Shown here in pieces: positions 32,592-43,203 of a stretch of 64,000 nucleotides of DNA; the first letter of the stretch is position 1; every line of letters starts with the position of its first letter. The stretch spans positions 82,869,127 through 82,933,126 of the forward strand of contig CM077023.1 of assembly GCA_039090855.1 (NCBI GenBank). The letters are read 5' to 3'. A model generated the notes under the pieces. The model worked only from the letters and a program-made list of their open reading frames with translations. It was not told the DNA's origin and ran no database searches. Origin of the DNA: Macrothele yani (taxonomy: Eukaryota > Arthropoda > Arachnida > Araneae > Macrothelidae). The position numbers were made by a program, and so were the translations under genes.

Positions 32592-33801
32592 CCCTGAAGA
32601 GCAATTGAATTAGAGATACCTGTCTAGTAGCGTGTAGCACCCCCTTTCGCTCTGATGACAGCGGCGATTCGTCTCGGCATGGACTCCACAAGACACCGGA
32701 AGCGTTGGGATCCACGACCCCTAAACAAGCTCCCACATTTCACGAAGATTTCATAGAGGGGGGTCAGAGCTTCGAACATCTCTCTCGATCGCATCCCAGA
32801 TGTGCTCGATGGGATTGAAGTCAGGTGACCTAGCTGGCCAATGAAGGAAGGTCACGTCGGTGGAGTGTTCTTCCAACCATTCGGATACAATTCGGGAGCG
32901 ATGGCACGGTGCATTGTCTTGTTGCAGAAGGAGGTTCCCAGTGGGATGTTGAAGACGCACAAACGGGAGCAAATGGTCGTCCAGGATATTCCGGTAACGT
33001 TGACCTGTGAGGGACGATATAACACGTACCAGGGGTCCCATTTCAGTCCACGTAAACAGTCCCCAGACGAGAATGCCACCCCACCTGCTTGAAGAGTACC
33101 CTGCTGGCAAGAAGGATCCATCGCTTCATGTGGTTTGCGTCGTACTCGTATCCTGCCATCCGCATGTACCAACGTGAATCTCGACCCATCAGTCCAGGCA
33201 ACATTTTTCCACATGTCTAGGGTCCAGTGGCGATGTTTCAGCGCCCATGCTAATCTTTTGCACCCTGTGATGTGCGGTCAGCAGAGGTACCCTCGAGGGA
33301 CGATGGCTTCTGTACCCCATAGCGAGGAGATGGTTCTGGATGGTGTGGCTGCTTACACGTTTTTGTGCACCAGCGTTAAATTGCCGAGTGATTTCTTGCA
33401 GTGTGGCCCGTCTATCTGCTGTTACAATGCGAGCTAGCCGACGATGACCCCACTCATCCACACGCTGTTGTCCACGGCAGTTGGCCCTTGCAGGGATGGT
33501 TTTACCGGATTTGATGTACTCACGGTGCACCTGTGATACAGTGGCTCGTGAAAATCCCAGTGCCTGCACGACTTTTGAGATGGAGTGACCCATTCGTCGG
33601 GCCCCGACAATTTGCCCATGATCAAATGCGCTGAAATCCTTCGTCTTACCCATACTGATGTCCGACTGTTAGTGATTCCCGTCGCATCACTCCTTATATT
33701 GTCGGATCGCTGCATACGTCATGTCGTTTCCGTTTACAGGGCCGCCCACACAGCCACATTTGCATAACGCCAGCTGTTTCTAATTCAACTGCTCTTCAGT
33801 G
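32592..33801 (-). mobile_element. Tc1-like element J
   Basis: Ends: CCCTGAAGAGCAATTGAATT at the left and the inverse of CACTGAAGAGCAGTTGAATT at the right, both next to TA. 1210 bp. Confidence 0.9.
32624..33653 (-). pseudogene. Tc1-like transposase J, inactivated
   Basis: Starts MGKTKDFSAFDHGQIVGARR, HTH at ALGFSRATVSQVHREY. The first catalytic block reads WTDGSRF (Asp kept, Glu of DES changed to Gly). The second is LLQQDNAPCH and the third SPDFNPIEHIWD, with 34 residues between. At least three frameshifts are needed to join the parts (near 33210, 33090 and 32750). Ends with GGATRY and a TAG at 32624. Confidence 0.9.
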
Positions 33802-35100
33802 TATGTATATTAACAAGAAAATGTGATTGAAATACCAGTTGAATAAATGAAATTTTCATAACAGTAAGAATAACGCATTATGTATTGCAATTATTTGAAC
33901 ATAACTACGCATGCTTCAGAATATAACGTGCTAAAAGGTGTTCTTCCCGGAAACGAAAAATCAGAGATCTTTCTTTTTTTTTTTTTTATAACAGCCTCAA
34001 AAGAAAATATTCTTACTATGTGCAAAACATTGTGACATTATGTTAAGTGTTTTTTTTTTTTTTTTTTTTTTTGTATTCAAGAGTAAATAATTTTACTCTT
34101 TTTGCCCCACTATTCTTAAATTAATGCTTTTTTATTTGGTTACTTATTTTCTGTATTTTCGTATAAATCGGGAAAGGTAATTTGACGTTGTCACACGGCA
34201 CTTAGGTGCTTTATATGTGTGTGATCGTGAGGAATTTCCAAGAGGCTGGCCTTAGTTCTCTAAAAGAATAAAATTTCCATGATATGATTTACTTTGGCGT
34301 AAGTGTTTCGTAATACTTTGTATTGGTATAAAACTACGGCAATCATTTTATTATAACGTGTACATTTGGGCTACAAGCAATAAAGTGCAACAATTTTGGT
34401 TTTACGAAAAATACCTATAGGTTCCAAAGAATTTGAATCATTAAAACGCCCGTAAAACCTAGTTAATAATATTGAATTTAAAATTTTCAGTAATTGAAAG
34501 CAAATAGATTTTTGCAAAAAGGCCTCGAAGATATATTTTTGCTGGGAGCCCCGAGTTTTTCAGGTACGCCACTGAAAGGGGTGTCCGGAAATTATTGGTA
34601 GGGCAGTGTATGTGTGCACTGTAAGTGTACGAGTATGAATGTGTGTATACGAGCGCGTGAATTAATTTGTGATAGATACGGCAGATCTGAAAGGATGGCG
34701 TAATTCTCGTATATTTAAGCTGGAGCTGAAAAATCACTTTTTCCCTTGTTAAGCTGTTATTAGACAAAGACGACAACAGAATTATCAAGTTTACAACAGA
34801 ATTATCAAGATTCCTGTGAAGTGTAGAGAAACAGACATGTTATGATCAAACCAACAGAAAACATTGAGATCGCCGAATTTGATGGAAAAAGGAAAGAACA
34901 CATAACAATTAAAAAACTTCTTTCAGTTTCACATATTGATTCTCTGAGATAGCGCGAAAATAAATTATTGAAGCAGTTTAATTGTAAATTAATGAGAAAT
35001 CCCACTGCATAAAACAAAGCACCGAAAAAGATATTTCACTTTTGTTATGGAATAGACATCATGCAAGGAAAATAAAGAAGAAGAAAGAAATAAAAACTAA
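33802..35100. other. No gene; T tracts and stray transposon ends
   Basis: Poly-T stretches near 33972 and 34052. Apart from the terminal-repeat fragments at 34563-34608, nothing is recognised. No RTE endonuclease was found upstream of the ORF at 35185. Confidence 0.4.
34563..34608. repeat. Juxtaposed hAT-like and Tc1-like terminal repeats
   Basis: GGTACGCCACTG (hAT-type end) is followed within 10 bases by TCCGGAAATTATTGGTAGGG and CAGTGTA, which resembles the inverse of the element I terminus. The rest of both elements is missing. Confidence 0.35.
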
Positions 35101-35184
35101 AATTCAGATAAAGAATTCCACTCACCTCTGCCCGTACATGAAAGGGAAGAATGTTTTCCAGAGACTGGGTGACAAAACAGTAGT

Positions 35185-37233
35185 GTGTATACCAAAGTCT
35201 CTCCAGTACGTCCGAAAGAAAGAACTTGTGCAAATTATTTCTTCCGGAAGTACAGAAATATATATGATTCTGTCCAGGACATCTCTGAAGTTAACAGAAA
35301 AGTAACCAAAGCTCTTATGGAAACAGCAACAAAATTAGCTGGGTCTAAGAACAAGTTGCATGTAAATAAATTATCAGGAAAAACGAAAATGTTGATGCAA
35401 AAAAGAAGAGAGATGAGGACAACTAAAGAAGATGTGACTTCCAAAGTGGAATATATAGAGCTATGCAAGACAGTACGAAAAAGTATCACTGAAGACGTAA
35501 GAAAATTCAACTGTGAACTAGTGAGGAAAGCAATTGAAAACAACCAAAGCCTAAAGATAGCAAAGGGACATCTCAGTAAGGGAAGAAAACAGATTATGGC
35601 ACTGAGAAAAGAAGATGGTTCTGTAACAAGAAATAGAGGCGAAATTTTGACAAGAGTGAAAGATTTCTACTCCAAATTATATGAAAGGGATGATACATGC
35701 ACTCCAGACATCATGAAAGATACCAGTACCAGAGTTCCTCCAGTCCTTCCAGCAGAAGTTGCACATGCAATCAAGAACATGAAGCGGGAAAAAGCTCCAG
35801 GAGAAGATGGAATTACTGTAGACATCATACAAGAAGCAAGTGGAGAAATCGAAACAGTACTCGCCCAAATTTTCACTCGATGCCTTAATGAAGGAAAGAT
35901 TCCTGAGGATTGGAACACCGCTACAATGATCCTGCTACATAAAAAAGGTGACATTGAGGATCTCAGGAACTACAGACCTATCAGCCTCCTATCAGTGGTT
36001 TATAAAATCTTCACTAAAGTTCTTTCACACCGCTTGAAGGTAACACTGGACATGGCTCAACCGAGAGAACAAGCTGGATTCAGGAGTGGCTACAGCACAA
36101 TAGATCATATCCACGTACTGAGAGAACTAATTGAAAGAGCGAGGGAATATGAACTTCCATTGTGCATGGCTTTTATCGATTATGAAAAAGCCTTTGATTC
36201 GGTGAAACCATCAGCAGTTACAATGGCTCTGAAAACCTGCGGTATTGAAGATGCATACATTAATATTATTAATAACATCTATGAAAATGCAAGTGCAAAG
36301 ATTAGGCTGTTTGAAAATACAACACACATAAAAATTGGAAAGGGAGTGAGACAAGGTGACACCATATCTCCGAAGCTCTTTAATGCCACATTGGAGGGTG
36401 TTTTTCAGTCACTGAGCTGGGAAAACAAGGGGATAAAGATTAATGGAGATTATCTAACCCACCTTCGTTTTGCTGATGACGTAGTCATTTTTGCAACTAG
36501 CCCATCAGAGCTGCAGAGTATGATCCAGGAACTTGCTGACAAGAGTAAAGAAGTGGGATTAAAAATGAACTTTCAGAAGACAAAAGTGATGTTCAATGCT
36601 TTTACAAGAAATGAAGATTTATCGATTGATGGAGAAAAGCTGGAGATAACAGACACGTACGTTTATCTTGGACAGCAGATATCAAGTGAGGGTCACATTG
36701 ATGAAGAAATTAATCGGCGTACAAAACTTGCCTGGAGAGCTTTTGGAAGAAACAGCATAATTTTCAAGAGCAATATGCCATTATGTCTTAAAAGAAAAGT
36801 GTTTGATCAATGCATCCTTCCAGTGCTTACGTATGGTGCAGAGACGTGGACCTTAACTAAAAGAGACATACAAAGGCTGCAGACAACTCAAAGTGGCATG
36901 GAGAGGTGCATACTTGGTGTAACCAGGAGAGATAAGAAGAGGAACTCGTGGATCCGAAAAATGACAAGAGTGGAAGACATCATGATCAGAGTTAAATCCC
37001 TGAAATGGCAATGGGCTGGACATACTGCCAGAAGGACAGATCATCGATGGACAGCCGAAATTTTAGATTGGATTCCAAGGGACAGGAAAAGACCCAGAAG
37101 AAGACCACATGGGAGATGGGTGGATGAAATTCGAAAGTATGCAGGGGTGACATGGAGGAGACTGGCACAAGACAGACCGTTGTGGAGGAAACTTGGGGAG
37201 ACCTTCGTCCAGCAGTGGATTGATAATGGTTGA
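35185..37233 (+). CDS. RTE-clade LINE reverse transcriptase, 5'-truncated, long open frame
   Basis: A 682-codon frame, opened by a non-ATG codon, encoding reverse transcriptase for target-primed insertion of an RTE retrotransposon. The N-terminal ~150 residues are the basic linker between endonuclease and RT. The endonuclease itself is missing, so the copy is 5'-truncated. RT motifs in order: KAPGEDGITVDIIQ, HKKGD then LRNYRPISLLSVVYK, REQAGFRSGYST, AFIDYEKAFDSV, GVRQGDTISPKLFN and the catalytic LRFADD (FADD at 36469-36480), then YVYLGQQI, LTYGAETWTLTK and the C-terminal GRWVDEIRKYAGVTWRRLAQDR. Directly after the stop is (GAT)n, the usual RTE tail. No internal stop. Homologous fragments lie at 8693-9504, 11405-11545 and 37476-38210. 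Confidence 0.9.
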   Translation: MYTKVSPVRPKERTCANYFFRKYRNIYDSVQDISEVNRKVTKALMETATKLAGSKNKLHVNKLSGKTKMLMQKRREMRTTKEDVTSKVEYIELCKTVRKSITEDVRKFNCELVRKAIENNQSLKIAKGHLSKGRKQIMALRKEDGSVTRNRGEILTRVKDFYSKLYERDDTCTPDIMKDTSTRVPPVLPAEVAHAIKNMKREKAPGEDGITVDIIQEASGEIETVLAQIFTRCLNEGKIPEDWNTATMILLHKKGDIEDLRNYRPISLLSVVYKIFTKVLSHRLKVTLDMAQPREQAGFRSGYSTIDHIHVLRELIERAREYELPLCMAFIDYEKAFDSVKPSAVTMALKTCGIEDAYINIINNIYENASAKIRLFENTTHIKIGKGVRQGDTISPKLFNATLEGVFQSLSWENKGIKINGDYLTHLRFADDVVIFATSPSELQSMIQELADKSKEVGLKMNFQKTKVMFNAFTRNEDLSIDGEKLEITDTYVYLGQQISSEGHIDEEINRRTKLAWRAFGRNSIIFKSNMPLCLKRKVFDQCILPVLTYGAETWTLTKRDIQRLQTTQSGMERCILGVTRRDKKRNSWIRKMTRVEDIMIRVKSLKWQWAGHTARRTDHRWTAEILDWIPRDRKRPRRRPHGRWVDEIRKYAGVTWRRLAQDRPLWRKLGETFVQQWIDNG

Positions 37234-37252
37234 CAATGATGATGATGATGAT
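37234..37252 (+). repeat. (GAT)n tail of the RTE element
   Basis: TTGACAATGATGATGATGATG follows the stop codon. A short microsatellite tail in place of poly-A is typical of RTE elements. Confidence 0.8.
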
Positions 37253-37475
37253 GTACCTCGGAAGGACAGAATTATATGACTTTCCTAAAGAAGCTAGATA
37301 ATCGGAAGCTATAATTGTCTTCTCTTTTTAATCAGTTGCCCCCGCAAAGGGAGAAAATTCCAGAGTACTGAAATAAAAAAATGAAAGCTATTGAATGTGA
37401 GGTACCTTTATTGATTATAAGACATTAACTCAGTGCAGATATCATAAGCTATCAATTCCAAAAACTTTTTCTGAA

Positions 37476-38210
37476 TGAAGGACATCACCATCCTTGGAAA
37501 TATCTTCAAAAGAGCAAGAGTCAAATTATTTGAAGACACAAGAAACTTTAATATTGGGAAAGGTTTGTAAACGCCCAACTTTTCTCCTAGGATTTTCAGA
37601 GTTCTCTTGAAGAATATCTCCTTTATTTAGTAAAGTGGTATGAACGATAGATAAAATGCTGCTTTTTGAAATACTCTCAATTTTCTGACGACGTATTTAC
37701 TTTTTCCAAAACACGGTTGACGCTCGCAAATCCCTACTGAAGGGTTTGCAGGAAACAATGTATAAGAGAGTGATTAAAATAAACTTCCGTAAGGAAAATC
37801 TCACGTTTAGCAATTTCACGATAAAAGCACATTGCATGCCAATAGAGCGAAACTGGAAACCGTTGACGTTTATACATGCGTTTGCCAAAAGGTACCAGAT
37901 GAAGGAAGTTTAACGGAAAAATCTATAAGAGGGTCAATTTCCGCAGAACTGCTTTTGACAGGAACAAAGAAATTTTCAAAGGGAAATTGCCAGTGTGTCT
38001 GCGGTGAACCGCATTTAATCAGTTTTAATTTCCTGAACAGGAATTCTAACCAAAAAAGGTATACATAGAAGCTTGGAGGTGTTAGGGAAGAGAAAAAGTA
38101 GTAGACTAAAGAATAATGTAAGAATTACGACATCACCACCAACATAAATACTTTTAAGGAAGCTGGACATAGAGAGCTAGAGAACCAGACCGGCTGGAAG
38201 AGTAGAAACA
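37476..38210 (+). pseudogene. Old RTE LINE relic
   Basis: Low-identity collinear match to the RTE ORF: ILGNIFKRARVKLFEDTRN, then FSDDVFTF at the FADD position, HANRAKLETVDVYT, GSLTEKSIRGSI and LLTGTKKFSKGN, and LEVLGKRKSSRLKN near the end. Many stops and frameshifts. Considerably older than the copy just upstream. Confidence 0.6.
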
Positions 38211-38512
38211 CCCACTCGTATTTTCGGAAAGAGCTAGAATATTCCCGCATGAGAAATTAATAGGTAAAATTTTGAAACACGAAACATGGAATTCTACATG
38301 TTTGCTCAAGACAAAGTTGTGAAATAGATTTAGGGGAGGAGTGACGTAACCTGGATTTTGGATTGCGGGATCATTTGAGTGTATGTTTCATTGTTTATGC
38401 ATCCATAAGTCAACATACCTAACAAAAAATGCTCAATTTCAACACAGTTCTGAATTAATTTCAAGTTATGCACCCTATAAAACTGGAAATCAGTGATACG
38501 ACGCCTGTTTTT

Positions 38513-38800
38513 GGCTACGCTGGTAGCCGAGTGGTCAGAGGTGCTAGCTTCTGGTTAGTCGTTCGAGACAGGCCTGGTCTCGAGTCCCGGATCACTCATT
38601 CTTGATGCGCTTGTCCCAAAACGGAGGCTCCCTCCTCGCCCTGAAACCAGAGTCTCCAAATTAATTATGCAAAGTACTGGCCTGGTCTCGAGTCCCGGAT
38701 GACACATAGCTGATGCACTTGTTCCTGAGCGGAGACTCCCTCTTCTCCCGGAAATCAGTGTCACCTAATTAATTATACATTGTACAATGATTCGAGGAAG
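38513..38800 (+). repeat. tRNA-derived SINE delta with internal duplication
   Basis: Head GGTAGCCGAGTGGTCAGAGG (box A region) and GGTCTCGAGTCCCGGAT (box B region). A ~110-bp segment starting GGCCTGGTCTCGAGTCCC is repeated in tandem (38569 and 38680), each ending near TAATTAATTAT. The second box B may come from that duplication. Confidence 0.7.
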
Positions 38801-38844
38801 AACCGTTGTACAGTAAATAGCGACGTATCGGTCTCAGTGTCTTT

Positions 38845-38871
38845 TTCTCTCTCTCTCTCTCTCTCTTTCTC
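38845..38871. repeat. (CT)n microsatellite
   Basis: TCTCTCTCTCTCTCTC tract just after the SINE. Confidence 0.9.
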
Positions 38872-39169
38872 GAGTAGAGTCTGTGGAACAAGTTCTTTTA
38901 ATATTTCTTTGCATGCGATGATGCTCTTCAATTACATTTTTTGAAGAGTTGTTTTTTCTAAATTTCACTCTTAAATGGCAGGCCATGAAAAATATCAGTT
39001 TCAGTACATTTAAATTTAAATGTGAAATCCTCATTATGCTAGATAAAACACAAGGCACTCATAATTTTGTCTGTTTTGAGTTTTTAGTGTATTTTACTAA
39101 TTCCACACTAAATTTCTTTCGCAAATTTGCTCCTAGAAGTTCTATAATTTCTCCAAATTTAAACAGGTA

Positions 39170-39900
39170 CAGTAAAAGTCCGATATTTTGAGAGCGGACA
39201 AAAATCGGAAAAACTGTCTTTACAACGGACTTCTCGTTACAGCCGAATCATACAAATACTACGTACCTGATGTTCGTTTTTATTTCAGATTGGGATTTTT
39301 ACAAAAAATAAGAATCGAGAGTGTTTTGTTTCCTCTTTGGCATTGATGGTTGTAACACGTAACTCTCGACTTTACGGAAATTGCCGTTTATTCAGTAGGT
39401 GTATTTGATGCACTATAAAATGGTCCGATTGTGTTTGAAGCTAGCACTGGTTTATCATCTGATGAGTTCTGATTGAGATGGTACGCTTTCATTTCTATCC
39501 TCTTCATCATCCTGATCTTCTTCTGAGCTTCTTTTTTCTGATTCCATGATTTCTGTATCAGACATGTCATTCCAGGGTACTACATCTGCGTCAGCATTGA
39601 CATAGTCTTGAAAGCTAAATGTCAATCCCATCCTTTTGGCAATGATGTTCCATCCATCTGCTTCCTGTTCTGCAGGTTTGTCCGCAACGATTTTCTTATT
39701 CAAATCATCTTTGGTAATGAAGCTAGCATATCTAAAGCCTGCTTCAATGTGCTTTCTTGGCAGTTCATTCCATGCTGCGGCAAGAGCTTTCTTTAACGGC
39801 CTCAAGGACGTTCAGTTTCACTGGTTTATCATCTGATGAAGTCCGCCTGATCGGGGTATTTACCAGAATGGTCCGATATTTTTTCTTTTTGTTGCAGGAG
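39170..39900 (-). mobile_element. pogo/Tigger-type element remnant
   Basis: CAGTAAAAGTCCGATATTTT at ~39170 resembles a pogo-type end. A similar CAGAATGGTCCGATATTTTT lies at ~39863, but in direct orientation. A 21-bp string (cactggtttatcatctgat plus ga) occurs at 39445-39465 and 39819-39839, flanking the coding remnant. The structure is rearranged and the ends are uncertain. Confidence 0.45.
39455..39805 (-). pseudogene. pogo/Tigger-like transposase C-terminal fragment
   Basis: About 116 codons with LKKALAAAWNELPRKHIEAG followed by a region ending VPWNDMSDTEIMESE and an acidic tail. A short basic stretch with W, then a linker, then a W/E-rich tail is the usual C terminus of Tigger/jerky-like DDE transposases after the catalytic domain. 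The catalytic residues are absent. There is no ATG at the start. Confidence 0.5.
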
Positions 39901-40918
39901 TATAAGAATTAATCACTTATGCACCCTCAGTGTTTTCAACAGTTTGTGGATATACGACTATGTGTGACAAAAGCCTCGTCAATTTAGTGGGTGTGAAGAA
40001 AAAAAATTATCTTTAGAATGCCACAATCTATTGCTAATAGGGAATAAAAAGGACAAATTTTAATGCATATAATTTTCTCGATTACTTAGTCAATCTCTGG
40101 CCTAAGATGCTTAGAATAAGAAAATTCTCACAGACCTCTCCCCCCGCCACACAGAGAAGAAATGAACCGATGTATTTGTTAGATTATTTTAGATGCAAAA
40201 GGAATTTGTTTTGTCTCCCAAAATATGTAGATCTTGAAGAACTATCAGCTGAGTTTTTGTTTTCCTTTTTCACTTATTTAACAAATTTTCTTTTGGAAGA
40301 GTTCAGCATCACGGAATTGATGGATGAGTTCATCGAAAGGATTGTTAGACATACAAAGAAAAATAATAACTTCTTTGGTATACAGATTGCACAAAATATT
40401 TCTAGTTATTTTAATAATTCGTTTATATGGGGTCCGGACAATTCGAGAGCATCCACATTTTTATCGAGATTCTAGAACAGACTATTTCATGCTCCCTGAA
40501 AAACAAAGTTCAAAATTGGAGCATATTTTACATTTGCAGCTAATATATGTACTTAATGAAAGGATCCCAAAAATGCATACAATTTTGGGACATTGTACAA
40601 AGGATATTTGTTCATTAGGCATATTTGTTCTCTGAACCGCATGTCAATGAATATTTTAGGTATTGCAGAGATGAAAGTATATATCTCATGTTGTATGCGA
40701 TATTTTCGCTGTCTAAAGGCTTTGTGTACTGATTTGAACTCAGCTGCTAGCAACTGGTCAACGGGTGCCTTCTTGTATTGTGTAAGCTCGTATCTGAAAG
40801 AGTTGAATGAGTGACCAGATTATGTTTGAATGGAGACCTCTACTAAATTGATAGGTTCTTGGCACTACAAAGACTTCAAAAAAAAAATAAAATAAAAAAA
40901 TTACAAGTGAGATGATGT
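39901..40918. other. No gene confirmed
   Basis: A 122-codon open frame (40107-40475, containing EEFSITELMDEFIERIV) overlaps others, but matches no family I recognise and lies in AT-rich sequence. Confidence 0.3.
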
Positions 40919-41137
40919 GACGTATATTCTGAATTAACTTTCATTTTTAGTTTCTTTTCCTATGTAAATTTGAGTTTGTTCTGCTTATACTTCCAACCTT
41001 AACGTTATATCTTTTCCCTCAACCGAGAATGAGGTTGGCAACAACTGAGGTCAGAGAGAACGTGACGTATGAATGTATGAGTTAAGAACGATAGATAAAA
41101 GGACGAGATAACATTTGCTGCTGTGGATGTGTGGCTG
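40919..41137 (+). repeat. LTR-like repeat, copy 2 (partial)
   Basis: Matches the first ~230 bp of 30662-31010 and stops at TGTGGATGTGTGG, 24 bases before the primer-binding site of the neighbouring minus-strand LTR element. It may be an internal region of that element or a separate truncated LTR. Confidence 0.5.
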
Positions 41138-41160
41138 ATGTGAATTACGTTAGATCTCGG

Positions 41161-41329
41161 GTCCCTGTTCGAGCGCCAATGTGAAAACACTGTCTTGTGC
41201 ACGCCGGGCATCGAAACCGGGTCCCATAACTCCAAAGTAAGTCGCTCTCCCAACTGATCTACGCGGACGTATGCTCTCGCTGCTATCTGCCTTTATCTCA
41301 TGTGCGTTCTGCGGTGCAGGCACGTCACA
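41161..41329 (-). mobile_element. tRNA-bearing LTR with primer-binding site
   Basis: On the - strand the 150-bp LTR (41180-41329) starts TGTGACGTGCC and ends GTTTTCACA, with perfect TGTGA/TCACA inverted ends. It contains AGATAAAGGCAGATAG, shared with the TRIM LTR, and a tRNA-like segment from GTCCGCGTAGATCAGTTGGG to a box-B-like GGTTTCGATGCCC. One base after the LTR comes TGGCGCTCGAACAGGGAC (41161-41178), matching the 18-base tRNA-Lys3 primer-binding site at 17 of 18. The other LTR and any coding region are missing. Confidence 0.85.
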
Positions 41330-41597
41330 ATACTCTTACGTTGCCATTTCAGCTCCAGAAAGTTTGTTTTGTGAACACGTCAACATGAAAACTAGAACAG
41401 CACGATGATCACAAAGATAAATAATAAATAAAAACATATTCTTATTTGTGTAATATTTCGGTAAAGCGTTTCGAGATAGTAGAAAAATTGCCCAAATGAA
41501 TGAAAGGTCTTCAGTAAGTTCTAAACCCGAGGAAAATGAAATAAGATACGTATATTGATTGTCAGCTCAGCGATGGATCATCGTTTGGAAGTACATA

Positions 41598-42743
41598 CAC
41601 TCACGGACAATGAAATTTGCATAACAAGAAGGAAGCATTGACTTGAACTGAAATTTTATGGACGTAATGATACAGATGAATGGTACACATGATGAAAAAA
41701 ACAGAGCTGCAGAACAGTTACGGAGAGATCTGTGGTACGCAGTCCAGTTATTTTCGATAGCGCATCGTACCGCCTCGTGCTGCAATACGGTCCGGTATGG
41801 AGGCGAACAGACGCCTGATGTTGTCCTGCGGCAGACTGGCTCATACCTGTTGGCCTGTGTGCTCCAAATCCCGGATAGTCCCGCACATGCTTATTAGGGG
41901 ACATGTCCGGGGAGCGGGCAGGCCATGGAAGTGTCTCGACATGACGTAGGCAGTCCTGGTCAATCCGAGCCGCGTGCGGGCGGGCATTATCCTGCTGGTA
42001 TAGTGCTCCTGGAATTCCGGTCAGGAATGGGAGTACATGGGGCCGTAGGATTTCATCCACATACTGCTGACCCCTCAATGATCCACGTACTATTACTAGA
42101 GCTGATCGGCTATCGTAGGAAACGGCTCCCCAAACCATAATGCCTGTAGTGGGAGAGGTGTGGCGCTCGATAGCGAGATTGGGATTGTGCCGTTGATCCG
42201 GCGACCTCCACACCCGGACACGATGATCATCTGTCCCCAAAACGAAGCGGCACTCATCGCTAAACACCACACGTTGCCAGTCTGTGGCATTCCAGGTCGC
42301 TCTGGCCTGGCACCACTGCACACATGGCCGACGATGATCCGGTGTTAATGGCAGCACACTTAAGGGGCGCTGGGATCGCACATTCGCTTCCGCGAGCCGT
42401 CGGGAATTGGTTCGTGAGCACACAGGAGCCGCTACATCTTCCTGTATAGTGGACCGGGTCCCCGTGGGATCCGTTTGTGCCTGGCGCACTAAATTGCTGT
42501 CCTCCAACAACTGATATCTATCGGTGGTCTTCCTGAGCCGTTCGGAGCCGCTCCGCCATGTGGCAGTGCCGTCACGTGTCCACTGCTCCCAACACAGTCG
42601 GACGGTATGGTCAGAACGATCCACCTGACGGGCTATACGGCGCGCTGACCACCCTGCGGTTTTGAGCCCGATGATCAGGCCTCTCTCAAAGTCCATAAGC
42701 TGCGTAAATTGAGGTCTCTGGCGTCTTTCATTGTCCGTGAGTG
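41598..42743 (-). mobile_element. Tc1-like element E
   Basis: CACTCACGGACAATGAAA occurs at the left end (after TA) and inverted at the right end (to 42743). The right terminal repeat passes straight into transposase codons, so the 5' untranslated part is lost and the element is only 1146 bp. Confidence 0.85.
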
Positions 42744-42768
42744 AATAAGCATAAGATATGGTAGTCAC
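41748..42768 (-). pseudogene. Tc1-like transposase E, inactivated
   Basis: Open from 42768 through FTQLMDFERGLIIGLKTAGW (HTH domain), then VVFSDECRF, YQQDNARPHAAR and LPWPARSPDMSPNKHVRD. The third catalytic residue is changed: NKH replaces IEH. Shortly after, a frameshift removes the C terminus, whose remnant (IAARGGTMRYRK) is readable in another frame to 41748. The spacing between the second Asp and the third site is 32 residues, as in element C. Confidence 0.9.
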
Positions 42769-42799
42769 TAGATATCAGTTGTTGGAGGACAGCAATTTA
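42769..42799. repeat. Inverted 31-bp copy of element E coding sequence
   Basis: Bases 42769-42799 are the exact reverse complement of 42490-42520, which lie inside the element E transposase. The copy sits 26 bases outside the element's right end. Confidence 0.95.
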
Positions 42800-43189
42800 A
42801 TTTGTTGCGTCAATAGTGACAGAGAAATTTGATGAAGACCTCGTCGTGATTGAATGTATGACGAATCATCAAACTGCACAGATCAATAATGATAAGTGTA
42901 TGATGGTTCCAGTCTATACAGACTCTAGAGCATTCCGTGCGATCGTTTAGCTCTTTATCACAGTATCGGAAACCACGAAACACATTTCAGATTCGATGAG
43001 AAGAAAAAAACAAACTTCAGAAAGGCACAAAGCCGTTAACTGCAGAACATGATAAAGACTTTCATTTTCAGGACTAACACATAGGGAACATAGATGCATC
43101 AAATTAATTGAATTTACCGCGTAACCATACAATATCGCAATGATGCAAGGAGCAGGTGTTGGCTGTCTATAAATTTGCTGAACATTCTT
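42800..43189. other. No feature recognised
   Basis: Sequence between Tc1 elements E and F without a match. Confidence 0.4.
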
Positions 43190-43203
43190 CGTACGTACAC
43201 TGG

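Noticed and set aside
35235..35954. Minus-strand frames opposite the RTE ORF
   Set aside because: The plus strand carries all reverse transcriptase motifs in order. The antisense frames have none.
40107..40475. 122-codon ORF as a host gene
   Set aside because: No recognisable family, AT-rich sequence, overlapping frames of similar length, and no splice or promoter evidence.
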